NCBI GenBank assembly: GCA_910578145.1 | Contig: CAJTPJ010000007.1 | Location: 9,086-73,085 of the forward strand | Length of the DNA: 64,000 bases | Reading direction: 5' to 3' | DNA from: an uncultured Christensenella sp. | Lineage (GTDB): Bacteria; Bacillota; Clostridia; Christensenellales; Borkfalkiaceae | Shown: positions 7,680 to 15,427 of the stretch, piece after piece | Numbering within the stretch: the stretch's first letter is position 1 | How the letters are laid out: every line of letters starts with the position of its first letter | Program-made: the position numbers and the translations under genes | Notes under the pieces: generated by a model | What the model was told of the DNA's origin: nothing | The model's input: the letters and a program-made list of their open reading frames with translations, nothing else | Databases searched by the model: none

Positions 7680-10600
7680 ACGGGATTGGAATTAGTCCAA
7701 GTCCACTCAATCCACTCGGATGCAACCGTCTTGTTCCCGTCGCCTTTGGCACGGATTTTAACGGTAATAGAGCGGTATTGCTTGTGATTGCTTACTGTGA
7801 AAGTATTGTATCCCGTAGTTTTAACTTCGCCGTACCCCTCGCCGTTATACGAAATTTGATATTCATAACCGAACGAACCCGAAATAGCGTCCCATTTAAC
7901 CGCACCGTCCGAAGTAATGCTGAACGACGATTCGGCGGGAGCAGCCAAAATATTGATAACGTCGGTTGTCGCGCCGCCCGCATACCGCGAATCGATGTAG
8001 TAAACGTCGTTAATGTCAAACGCGCCGCCCAAAGCCTTTACGCGCACGGAATACTTGCCCGGACTCTGAATAACTTTGCTGTATGTAAGTTCCGTACTTG
8101 TAAGCGATTGTCCCGCGATTTCATACTGATACCCCGAACAGTTATCGGACTGCGTTTTAATCTTTACGGTAATGCTTCCGTTTGTTACATAATGCTCATC
8201 GGAATACTTGTATTCGATAACGGGCGCTTTTAAGATACGCGCTTTTTGCGTATAGGTATATAACTCACTGTCGAGATTTCCGCGCCCGTCGCCCACCGCT
8301 TTAAGTTTAACGATATGGTCGCCTTCGGTAGTAAATCTCGGCGTATATGAATACTGCGTACCCGAAACGTGATAATCATCGCTTACCTTCTTACCGTCTA
8401 TTTCAAGGTAGTACGAGCTTGCATTTGTCATAGCGTACCAAACATACTGACCGTTCACTATATCGAATTCGGGCGTATTGATTTTATAAGCCGTTATAAC
8501 AACAGAATAATCGCTGTCGAGATACTTTGTATCGTTACCGATTGCTTTGACGTAGAAATTATAGTTGCCGCCGCCCTGCAAGTATTCGATATTAAACTTT
8601 GTTCCGTTTTGGTCGCCGCCGCCGATTTGTTCGCCGACTGCCGAGAAAATTCTATAAGTCGGCGTATATTCAGCGGTATTGATATTGCTCGGCGCGCTCC
8701 ACAAAAGCTCGACGCTATTACTCAAAGCCCCTTCGGGGAACTTAGGCGCGGCAAGACGGATAAACTGCTGCGTGGGCGAAGTTTCGCTCGTCATATAATA
8801 CAGCGTTCCGAGTTCGTTGTAATAGTTCGCAACCGCAACCATAGAAAGCGTCGTACCGTCGGTATCTATAAACTGATACATATTGCCGTAAGCGTTATCC
8901 GCAAGCGGAGTTTTAGACAATCCGAGATAGGTTTCATAGCTTTTTGCATTGGATACGTCGTCCCATTGCAATGTTCCGTTGCCGCTTGCCGAAATTTTGA
9001 TGTTTTTCGGTGCTTCCAAACGCTGAATAGCCACGGGCGCGGATACATTGGACGCGAGCACATTGCTACCGTTACCCCTTGCACTTACCGTTACCGAATA
9101 ACTACCCGCTTTAATTGTAGAAAGGTCAAAACTTTCCGCTTGCGCGGTTACGCTCGTTCCCGCATAAGCGACGGTATAACCGTTATTACCCGCAACCGCT
9201 TCCCACGAAAGCGTATACCCGCTCATTGTAGGATGTTGCGGAACTGCTTGAACGGTTATATCGAAAGACAATGCTTCCGTAGAAAGACAAGGCAATGTAA
9301 CGTACTTGCTATTTGATACGGTTTTTACACCGCCCATACTGCGCACGGTATATGTATAGTGCTGTTCGGAAATATTTGCGCTGTCCGCTACGTTATTATC
9401 CGTAAGTGCGGCATTCGTAGTATATTTTCCGTTAAGCAATACACCGTCTTTATATAACTGATACCCGCTCGCACCGTTTACCTGTACGAAGTTGACGGTA
9501 AAACCGCTTGCGAGATTATCTCTTGCGCTCACGATAAAATTACTGTCTACCGCTTTGGGTGCGGCAAGCCTTTCCACCGTAATGGGCGCGGAATACTTAC
9601 TGTCGTAATAATCGGTGCTTCCGCTTGCGGCATTCGCTTTGATTTCTATCGTATACTTGCCGACGCTTGCATAGGCGCGAGAGAATGCACGTTGCACGTC
9701 CGAATATGTACTGATTTCCGGCGTTCCTCCGTCTTTGATAAGCCGCGCCGTATATCCGTCTGCGGCGTTTACGGCATTCCAAGTAAGATTGTTATTAGCT
9801 TCTCCGTCAAGCTCCAAATCGTTATTCCACGAAACGACGGGCGTATCGAGTATGTATACCGTTTTTTCGGCAGACCACGACGAGAAGTAATTGCCGCTTT
9901 CATTATACGGCATAACGGCTACGTCCTGCGACCTGCCCGACGAAATATTTTCGTACTGTGTCGCGGTTACGCTTGCTTTTTGTACCACGCCGCCTATTTT
10001 TAGCTTATACCCTTCCGCGCCGTTTATGGCGTTCCATTTGATAATTCCGTCCTCTACGAAAATTTCCGTTACGGCGTCGAGATAGTGAAATTCTTCCGAA
10101 ACGCTCTTGCTGTCGTAAGTGCTTGTATGATTACCGAGCGCCTTTACTTCAACCGTAAAATCTTTATTTTCGGAATTATACGCAAAATTATTACCCTTTA
10201 CTTCTTTGGAAACACCGTTTATAGTAACGTCGTAGGAAGCAGAACTACCCGTCCACGTTACCGTCGTTCCGTCGTATTTTACGTTTGTAGGCACGCCGTA
10301 AATATATACGTTTATCTCTTGACTGAAAGACGAATAGAATGTATTGTCGCCCGAAACGATAGGCTTTACCTTTACGCGGTTACTGCCTTCGGGAAGCGTT
10401 GTAATGCGCGTATCCGTTACGTTCTGCGCCGCACCGTTTACGCTTACCGAATAGGCGTTTGCGCCCGAAACCGCGTCCCAACTTACTTCGCCGTTATCGC
10501 TCACCGTGATATTTTCGATAGTCGCAAGCGGTTTGAAAGTTACCGAAGTAGATTTTTCGGAATTGTCAAACACTGCCGTTACCGTTACTTCGAACGTATC

Positions 10601-10837
10601 GGTAGAAGCATAAGCGTATGTCGTGGAATTAGAACGCGCCGCGTCGCCACCGTCTATGGAAACGGTATAGTGATTTGCTCCTTCCGTCTTGCTCCAAGTT
10701 ATGTACTGTCCGTCGTATGCAATATTTTCAGGCGCACTGTAAAGCATATCTTCAACCTTACTGCATGCCGAAAGAGCCAACGCACCTGCAACAACCGCAA
10801 TTATTGAAAATAAAATTAAAAATATTTTCTTTTTCAT
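7676..10837 (-). CDS. giant Fn3-repeat lipoprotein, RiPP operon
   Basis: 1053 residues. It has a Sec signal with lipobox (LALSAC, Cys at about residue 25), so it should be lipid-anchored outside the membrane. The rest is about eleven degenerate fibronectin-type-III-like beta units. Recurrent phrases are APxNI, a W near the second strand (ITWSKTEGANHYTV, VSWDAVSGANAYSV, LQWDDVSNAKSYET, VKWDAISGSFGYEY) and YSVTVSARG-like closing strands. A good ribosome site (AGGAG) precedes the ATG. Such repeats normally act as spacers or adhesive arrays. Within this operon it could display or receive the modified peptides, or protect the producer. No enzymatic domain is visible. Confidence 0.85.
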   Translation of the reverse strand: MKKKIFLILFSIIAVVAGALALSACSKVEDMLYSAPENIAYDGQYITWSKTEGANHYTVSIDGGDAARSNSTTYAYASTDTFEVTVTAVFDNSEKSTSVTFKPLATIENITVSDNGEVSWDAVSGANAYSVSVNGAAQNVTDTRITTLPEGSNRVKVKPIVSGDNTFYSSFSQEINVYIYGVPTNVKYDGTTVTWTGSSASYDVTINGVSKEVKGNNFAYNSENKDFTVEVKALGNHTSTYDSKSVSEEFHYLDAVTEIFVEDGIIKWNAINGAEGYKLKIGGVVQKASVTATQYENISSGRSQDVAVMPYNESGNYFSSWSAEKTVYILDTPVVSWNNDLELDGEANNNLTWNAVNAADGYTARLIKDGGTPEISTYSDVQRAFSRAYASVGKYTIEIKANAASGSTDYYDSKYSAPITVERLAAPKAVDSNFIVSARDNLASGFTVNFVQVNGASGYQLYKDGVLLNGKYTTNAALTDNNVADSANISEQHYTYTVRSMGGVKTVSNSKYVTLPCLSTEALSFDITVQAVPQHPTMSGYTLSWEAVAGNNGYTVAYAGTSVTAQAESFDLSTIKAGSYSVTVSARGNGSNVLASNVSAPVAIQRLEAPKNIKISASGNGTLQWDDVSNAKSYETYLGLSKTPLADNAYGNMYQFIDTDGTTLSMVAVANYYNELGTLYYMTSETSPTQQFIRLAAPKFPEGALSNSVELLWSAPSNINTAEYTPTYRIFSAVGEQIGGGDQNGTKFNIEYLQGGGNYNFYVKAIGNDTKYLDSDYSVVITAYKINTPEFDIVNGQYVWYAMTNASSYYLEIDGKKVSDDYHVSGTQYSYTPRFTTEGDHIVKLKAVGDGRGNLDSELYTYTQKARILKAPVIEYKYSDEHYVTNGSITVKIKTQSDNCSGYQYEIAGQSLTSTELTYSKVIQSPGKYSVRVKALGGAFDINDVYYIDSRYAGGATTDVINILAAPAESSFSITSDGAVKWDAISGSFGYEYQISYNGEGYGEVKTTGYNTFTVSNHKQYRSITVKIRAKGDGNKTVASEWIEWTWTNSNPV

Positions 10838-10861
10838 CTTGTATTTCTCCTATAATTTTAT

Positions 10862-10990
10862 CTAATCGTCATAACTATCACAGCCACAGTCAGAGCAATC
10901 ATAACTGCAACCGCCGTCCCAACCGCAATCGTCTGTCGCTCTTAAATTATCTTGATAGTCAAGCTGATTGGCTTGTATTATTATTTCCAT
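10862..10990 (-). CDS. Cys-rich RiPP precursor peptide C
   Basis: A 42-residue peptide starting MEIIIQANQLDYQ, with five Cys in the last 21 residues (positions 22, 28, 32, 35, 37) and a tail of Asp/Ser/Tyr containing CSDCGCDSYDD. GGAG lies eight bases before the ATG. It starts inside the end of the preceding membrane-protein gene (32-base overlap). The MEII start and the CGCD motif match the other two small peptides of the operon, and a radical SAM/SPASM gene lies nearby. It is therefore a likely substrate for thioether-type or other Cys-directed crosslinking. The modification itself is inferred. Confidence 0.75.
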   Translation of the reverse strand: MEIIIQANQLDYQDNLRATDDCGWDGGCSYDCSDCGCDSYDD

Positions 10991-11648
10991 TGTCTATCTC
11001 CGTTTTGTTTAATGTTCTGCCATTCAGCTTTATGGATATGGCTTTTGCAGAATTAATATTAGACATATTCCGACTAAAACATGTTATTTCTTTTAATCTT
11101 TCGTTTTTCTCATCATTTCCCTTTACTCTATACGATGTTTCAGTTACTGTTTTAAACCATTTTTTATTACTATCTATTTCAGCAACTAAAATAAATTTTA
11201 TATTTTCATTATTTTCATTTTTAAATTTTAGGATTATTTTTATAGAGGTTTCTCTACCCGTCTTTTCAATAGGTAACATATAGCCTTTGTGGGGGAATAG
11301 TGTTCCTATTGCACTATATTTAGGTTCTTCTGGCAATTTTGTATCATCTGTAAATGTAACTTGATATGTGATTTTACAGTCAAACAAATAGTAATTTTTG
11401 AGCACAATGAAGTAAAAATAATAATGTTCTTTATTGACTAAATCATCAACATAATTCAAATCATAAATCCAATAATCATTAATGTTTTTTAGCTTCAAAT
11501 CAATATCTTCAACTTCATCATTGCCGATTTTAAATGTAGGATTTACTCTTTTTATCTTTCTATCTTTATAATTTTTTACCAATATGGTAATGGCTGCACT
11601 GATGACCGCACCCAAAACGGTCAAAATTGCTAAAATAATTCCATCCAT
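10959..11648 (-). CDS. membrane-anchored protein of the RiPP operon, unknown function
   Basis: 229 residues: one N-terminal membrane helix (about 3-24), a basic stop-transfer segment (KNYKDRKIKR), then a predicted beta-rich soluble domain rich in Tyr/Asn/Lys. I know no family. ATG follows AGGAG, ten bases after the radical SAM stop codon. Very AT-rich, like the maturase gene and unlike the two lipoprotein genes. Candidate roles are immunity, partner docking at the membrane, or export assistance; nothing in the sequence decides. Confidence 0.7.
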   Translation of the reverse strand: MDGIILAILTVLGAVISAAITILVKNYKDRKIKRVNPTFKIGNDEVEDIDLKLKNINDYWIYDLNYVDDLVNKEHYYFYFIVLKNYYLFDCKITYQVTFTDDTKLPEEPKYSAIGTLFPHKGYMLPIEKTGRETSIKIILKFKNENNENIKFILVAEIDSNKKWFKTVTETSYRVKGNDEKNERLKEITCFSRNMSNINSAKAISIKLNGRTLNKTEIDNGNNNTSQSA

Positions 11649-11658
11649 ATTTTTTCTC

Positions 11659-12954
11659 CTACGTAGTTTTATTTTGATAAGTTGCTATATATTGTTTTAA
11701 AATATGTTCAATATAATACTGACTAAAAAAACACGATTGTCCTTCTGGCAAATCAACCTTTTGAGCAGGGCATCCACCCAAGCAAATTGGGAATATCTTG
11801 CAGCTTTTACATTGTTCAAGCGGTTCATTAGCTATAAATTTCATAAGGAAATCGCTATAATTTAAACCATATTCTATATTGCCAACAATTTTATCGGTTT
11901 GCCCAACGTGGTGCTCACATTTATATATTTCACCATCTGGACCGATAACTTGATTATTTATTTTGTATAATCCACAAAAAGACTTACGGTATTTATAAAC
12001 CAGCGGTTCATATGGCTTGTTCTGATGTTGACAAACGAATTTATCAAAGTCAATACGCTTTTGATCAAATTTATCCTGAGAAAAAAACTGTTCGCCACCA
12101 CAACTTGTGTAGTCCACAAGTTTAGCAAGATAAACAATTAAATTTTTGTGATTATTACAATAACGCAAAAGCTGTTCAGTTACAGTTTTTAAATCATCGT
12201 AATTATTGCAATCACAATTTAAACGAATAGTAATTTTAAGATACTCTAACGCCGATTTAATGTTTTCCAGCAAATCATCAAACTGTTTCTCTGTTGCACG
12301 TTTTCTTGTGCAATAAATTTGTTTCGTTCCGTCAATCGTAATTTGAACTTGATTTATCTTGCACTTTTCATATAATATTTTGGCTTTGTCTTGCGTTAAA
12401 AGTACTCCGTTGCTTATCATACTTGCAGAGTACTTAATCTGCTTTTCTTCAAGTTTAGGAATTAGATACTCACTAAATTTAATAATTTGTTCATATGCGA
12501 CTAAAGGTTCGCCACCGAACCATCCAATATGAATTTCATCAATATTGTCACTTAAACGACTAATGATGTAATTGGCTATCTCAATAATCTTTTCATCACT
12601 AATGATTTTACTGTTTCTATATCCGCTTTCAAAGCAATAGTCACAATTTAGATTGCAGGCAAGTGTAGGAGCAATAACATATGAAAGTGTTCTTTTAGGA
12701 TACGATAACACTGCGACACGTTCGTTTAAAATAATTCTATTGTACTCATCTAAATCAAGTGGTTTTATAAAACCTTGAGATAAAAGTTTATCAAAGAAAT
12801 TGCATTTGTTTTTATCATCAAGCACAGTATTTAAAATATAATCGTGCACTGTTTTTTCCAATTTACAAAGCGCACCGGAATAAGAGTTGTATAAATATAC
12901 AAACTCGTCATTCTCTTTTAGCACAATGTTGTAATAAGAGTATTTGTAAAACAT
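11659..12954 (-). CDS. radical SAM/SPASM peptide maturase
   Basis: 431 residues. Residues 1-90 form an N-terminal domain without Cys clusters, where peptide-modifying radical SAM enzymes carry a precursor-binding (RRE-like) domain. The [4Fe-4S] SAM motif is CNLNCDYC (Cys 100, 104, 107), then WFGGEPL (about 145-151) and TIDGT (206-210). The C-terminus has SPASM-type cysteines (327, 346, 382, 385, 391, 395, 408) in CKSCKIFPICLGGCP. This is the architecture of sactipeptide/ranthipeptide maturases, which build Cys-to-carbon thioethers through auxiliary clusters. Its ATG follows directly on the stop of precursor B. A Cys-rich-peptide maturase is the best call; the product chemistry is unknown. Confidence 0.9.
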   Translation of the reverse strand: MFYKYSYYNIVLKENDEFVYLYNSYSGALCKLEKTVHDYILNTVLDDKNKCNFFDKLLSQGFIKPLDLDEYNRIILNERVAVLSYPKRTLSYVIAPTLACNLNCDYCFESGYRNSKIISDEKIIEIANYIISRLSDNIDEIHIGWFGGEPLVAYEQIIKFSEYLIPKLEEKQIKYSASMISNGVLLTQDKAKILYEKCKINQVQITIDGTKQIYCTRKRATEKQFDDLLENIKSALEYLKITIRLNCDCNNYDDLKTVTEQLLRYCNNHKNLIVYLAKLVDYTSCGGEQFFSQDKFDQKRIDFDKFVCQHQNKPYEPLVYKYRKSFCGLYKINNQVIGPDGEIYKCEHHVGQTDKIVGNIEYGLNYSDFLMKFIANEPLEQCKSCKIFPICLGGCPAQKVDLPEGQSCFFSQYYIEHILKQYIATYQNKTT

Positions 12955-13083
12955 TTAAGCACCCATAATACAATCATAAGGAGAGCACTCATCCGTTCCA
13001 TCATCGGAAGAATTAAAGGTAAAGCAATCACATCCACATAAAATTGATTCATTGGCGAACTGCGCACTCAAAATAATTTCCAT
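12955..13083 (-). CDS. Cys-rich RiPP precursor peptide B
   Basis: 42 residues. The leader-like start MEIILSAQFANESIL is followed by CGCDC (Cys 16, 18, 20), then Cys 33 and 38 in an acidic Ser/Asp tail ending CIMGA. A GGAGG six bases before ATG lies in the end of precursor A. The stop TAA directly abuts the ATG of the radical SAM gene. The first 19 residues align position by position with precursor A (M-x-I-x-x-x-A, then SI(L/V)CGCD), so A and B are paralogous substrates. Confidence 0.8.
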   Translation of the reverse strand: MEIILSAQFANESILCGCDCFTFNSSDDGTDECSPYDCIMGA

Positions 13084-13085
13084 GT

Positions 13086-13232
13086 TCAACCTCCTACCCA
13101 GCAATCGTTGCAAGGATTATATACAGGACAGTCGGGATTACAACTACCTTTTACATCGCAGCCACAATTATAATCATCACATCCGCAAACTATTGAATTT
13201 AAATTTTTTTCAGCATTAATTAGAATTTTCAT
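13086..13232 (-). CDS. Cys-rich RiPP precursor peptide A
   Basis: 48 residues with eight Cys (16, 18, 23, 25, 31, 35, 41, 44). Starts MKILINAEKNLNSIV, then CGCDDYNCGCD and a Cys/Pro/Asn-rich tail ending CNDCWVGG. An in-frame ATG four codons upstream (13244) would add MKCF; the shorter start matches precursor B better. Its stop lies two bases before the ATG of B. An N-terminal pattern shared with B, a Cys-dense core and immediate proximity to a radical SAM/SPASM gene are the grounds for calling it a RiPP precursor. Confidence 0.8.
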   Translation of the reverse strand: MKILINAEKNLNSIVCGCDDYNCGCDVKGSCNPDCPVYNPCNDCWVGG

Positions 13233-13259
13233 AAAACATTTCATCCGAAATTAAAACTA

Positions 13260-14888
13260 TTATAAATACAAATTTGTTGTGTCGGGATAATGAACCGTAT
13301 AATAATAATCTTGTATTATAACATTACTTCCATTTCCATAACCGCTTGGACAGTACCAGCACACATAAAAATCATTGCTACAAACAAAGCTCGTAGTAAA
13401 ATTAAATTCACGATAATTTGACGGCGAAATATTTTCAAACTTTTCCGTTTTAAGTAAATACACAGAACTTATTTGCATTCGCGAATAATAATCCGCATAA
13501 ATCTCTGTTACTGAACTCCTTCCCGTTTTTAGCTTCACATGCCAATCTATAACAACATTGACATTTTCAAGATTTTTAAAGTATGAGTCATATTTAAACG
13601 TAAAACATAATGAATTTACGCTTGGCTTCATCAAATTGCCTGATTTAGAAGTATTTGAAGCAACTTCAATAACCACCTCTCTCATTTCTTTATACCACCC
13701 TGCCTTTAACGCAACGCCTGTCGATGGCATAGTTGTAGAAGTATACTGCTCTTTCTCTGCCGTGTACCAACCCGCGAATATAAAACCTTCACGTTCGGGC
13801 GTGGGCAACGTTATTTTATTTCCTGCCGCAACTGAAATATCGTCCACGTCAGATCCCCCGTTGCTATCGAATACCATCTTTGCTTGCCATACGGCTTTGA
13901 GCGAAATGCTCTTGCTCGGCATAGTGGTAGAAGTATATCTATTACCTTGCATATCTTCCCAATATGCAAACTTTGCCATATCTTTCGTTGGCGTGGGCAA
14001 AGCAATCGTAGAACCGGCACGAGCGACTACGGCATTAACTTTATTACCGCCGTTGCTGTCAAACTCGATTACGGGCGCATACTCAACTGCATATAAAACC
14101 ATATCGTCAGTTACTTTACCGTTCCATACTTCGCCGCCCTGCGTTTTAGACCAAGTGAGCGGGGCTTCGCCGTTCACTCTCGTTTTAGGTACAATTTGGC
14201 TTGCGGGCGTATCGTATTCAACTTGCACGTCCTCCGTATCCATACCCGCCTCGAAGCAACAAGTTACCGTAAACTTTTCGATTTCAAAACCCGCGTATAG
14301 ATAAACATACTCGCCGCTTAAATCGAAGTTAGTATCATTGAGAACGGACACTACGGGAATAAGTCCGTATTCATCCGCAATCTGCGTTCCTTCGCAATTA
14401 GCTTTTGTATACCAACCCGCAAACTCCTTATGTTCGCTCGTTAAGTTTTTGGGCAATTCGGGCAAGCTCGAACCGTAAGCCACGGTAAGCTGTCTGCTGC
14501 CCGTGACAGTTGCGCCCTGATAATCTAAAATCACGGTATAGTCTTTTGCTTTGAACTGCGGGAACAATACCATATTCTTTCCGTCGGTAAAAGCTGATAA
14601 AGACGCACCGCTCGCAGAAACGTATTGCGTACCGCCTACTTCCGCATCAAAAAGACCTGTAAATGTATAACCCGTCTTTTCGGGAACAACGTCCAACGCA
14701 TACGGCATACCCGCAGTTACGGTTATCTGATGCGTACCGCTGTCATCGGTATACTGAATCGTATACTCTTTCGGCGTAGTATCCTCGGGCGTATTGTTAC
14801 CGCTACCGAAACAACCGGCAAGAAATACGGTACACGTCATAAGCATTGCTATAACCGTGCTAATTACCGATAAAAACTTCGTTTTCAT
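13260..14888 (-). CDS. InlB-repeat lipoprotein, first gene of the RiPP operon
   Basis: 542 residues. Signal peptide with lipobox (LAGC, Cys about residue 26), then a Gly/Asn/Thr linker and five InlB B-repeat-like units (about 40-395) with the usual GYTFTGLFD, FAGWYTKANCEG, FDSNGG and FIFAGWYTAEKEQY phrases. The last 130 residues are a different, beta-rich, Tyr/Asn-rich domain. DNA for that end (about 13,260-13,690) is clearly AT-richer than the repeat part. ATG follows AGGAG, under a strong XRE-controlled promoter. InlB repeats usually serve as cell-surface binding or spacer units. Here the protein may be an anchor for the modified peptides; this is inference. Confidence 0.85.
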   Translation of the reverse strand: MKTKFLSVISTVIAMLMTCTVFLAGCFGSGNNTPEDTTPKEYTIQYTDDSGTHQITVTAGMPYALDVVPEKTGYTFTGLFDAEVGGTQYVSASGASLSAFTDGKNMVLFPQFKAKDYTVILDYQGATVTGSRQLTVAYGSSLPELPKNLTSEHKEFAGWYTKANCEGTQIADEYGLIPVVSVLNDTNFDLSGEYVYLYAGFEIEKFTVTCCFEAGMDTEDVQVEYDTPASQIVPKTRVNGEAPLTWSKTQGGEVWNGKVTDDMVLYAVEYAPVIEFDSNGGNKVNAVVARAGSTIALPTPTKDMAKFAYWEDMQGNRYTSTTMPSKSISLKAVWQAKMVFDSNGGSDVDDISVAAGNKITLPTPEREGFIFAGWYTAEKEQYTSTTMPSTGVALKAGWYKEMREVVIEVASNTSKSGNLMKPSVNSLCFTFKYDSYFKNLENVNVVIDWHVKLKTGRSSVTEIYADYYSRMQISSVYLLKTEKFENISPSNYREFNFTTSFVCSNDFYVCWYCPSGYGNGSNVIIQDYYYTVHYPDTTNLYL

Positions 14889-14919
14889 AAGAGTCTCCTA
14901 GTAAATCTAATTTTTTCTT

Positions 14920-14948
14920 ATTATATGAAATATTACTTCATAAGTCAA
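14920..14948 (-). promoter_or_regulatory. promoter of the RiPP operon
   Basis: Minus strand: TTGACT (14943-14948), a 17-base spacer and TATAAT (14920-14925), an almost perfect sigma-A promoter. The spacer is nearly filled by operator 1 (TATGAA-N7-TTCATA, 14924-14942), so a bound repressor would exclude RNA polymerase. Confidence 0.85.
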
Positions 14949-15009
14949 GTGAATAGTTGCTTCATTGTTATGAATTAACTGTTCATATAAAATATGAATT
15001 AGCTCATAT
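14924..15009. promoter_or_regulatory. array of four XRE operators
   Basis: Four inverted repeats: TATGAA-N7-TTCATA (14924-14942), TGAA-N7-TTCA (14950-14964), TATGAA-N7-TTCATA (14969-14987) and ATATGA-N6-TCATAT (14992-15009). Centres are about 21-24 bases apart, about two helical turns, which favours cooperative binding. Copies 1 and 3 lie in the spacers of the two opposed promoters. Confidence 0.75.
14965..14993 (+). promoter_or_regulatory. promoter of the XRE regulator
   Basis: TTGTTA (14965-14970), a 17-base spacer and TAAAAT (14988-14993). The third operator copy (14969-14987) fills the spacer, so the regulator should control itself as well as the RiPP operon. Confidence 0.7.
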
Positions 15010-15028
15010 TAAATAAGGAATTTGACTT

Positions 15029-15352
15029 ATGAAAGACGTAAATGTTATATTAGGAGAACGAATTAGACTTGGACGTAAGGCAAACAATTTAACCCGTGAA
15101 AAATTAGCCGAACTGATTGACGTAAGTCCGCGCTTCCTCGCCGAAGTCGAATCCGGCAAAGTTGGAGTTTCATTGCAAACGTTAAAAAATATAAGCATTG
15201 CCTTATCGGCTTCCACCGACTATTTATTGGGCTTGGATAACGAATACCAATTAAGTCAACTTGAAGTATTGTGTTCCCAGCTTGTAAGCATTGATGAAAA
15301 GTATTTGCCTTTGATTACTGCAATTGTTAAAGAGATTAAAAACATTGATTAA
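15029..15352 (+). CDS. XRE-family regulator of the RiPP operon
   Basis: 107 residues. The N-terminal half is a Cro/CI-type helix-turn-helix (about 8-65): LGERIRLGRKANNLTREKLA, then VSPRFLAEVESGKVGVSLQTL and the typical TDYLLGL end. The C-terminal 40 residues are helical and carry no recognisable ligand or protease domain. It is transcribed away from the InlB lipoprotein gene with 140 bases between them holding four operators. It is probably the repressor (or switch) of the RiPP operon and of itself. The inducing signal is unknown. Confidence 0.9.
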   Translation: MKDVNVILGERIRLGRKANNLTREKLAELIDVSPRFLAEVESGKVGVSLQTLKNISIALSASTDYLLGLDNEYQLSQLEVLCSQLVSIDEKYLPLITAIVKEIKNID

Positions 15353-15383
15353 CGTAATTACAGCTCATTAAAAGCACGTTAAA

Positions 15384-15408
15384 AGCGCCGCCCATCACAG
15401 GCGGCGCT
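15384..15408. terminator. bidirectional terminator
   Basis: AGCGCCGCC / GGCGGCGCT, a 9-bp GC stem with a 7-base loop, between the XRE gene and the converging RES gene. Tails are only moderately U-rich (TAACTCTTT on plus, TTAAC on minus). Confidence 0.7.
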
Positions 15409-15427
15409 AACTCTTTAATTATTTATT

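Noticed and set aside
8369..9316. 315-codon plus-strand frame opposite the Fn3 lipoprotein
   Set aside because: Lies antisense to a clear signal-peptide, repeat-bearing gene; sequence is Arg/Cys-rich low-quality, with no start site signals.
13558..14304. 248-codon plus-strand frame opposite the InlB lipoprotein
   Set aside because: Antisense shadow of the repeat region; Ser/Thr/Pro-biased translation and no ribosome site.
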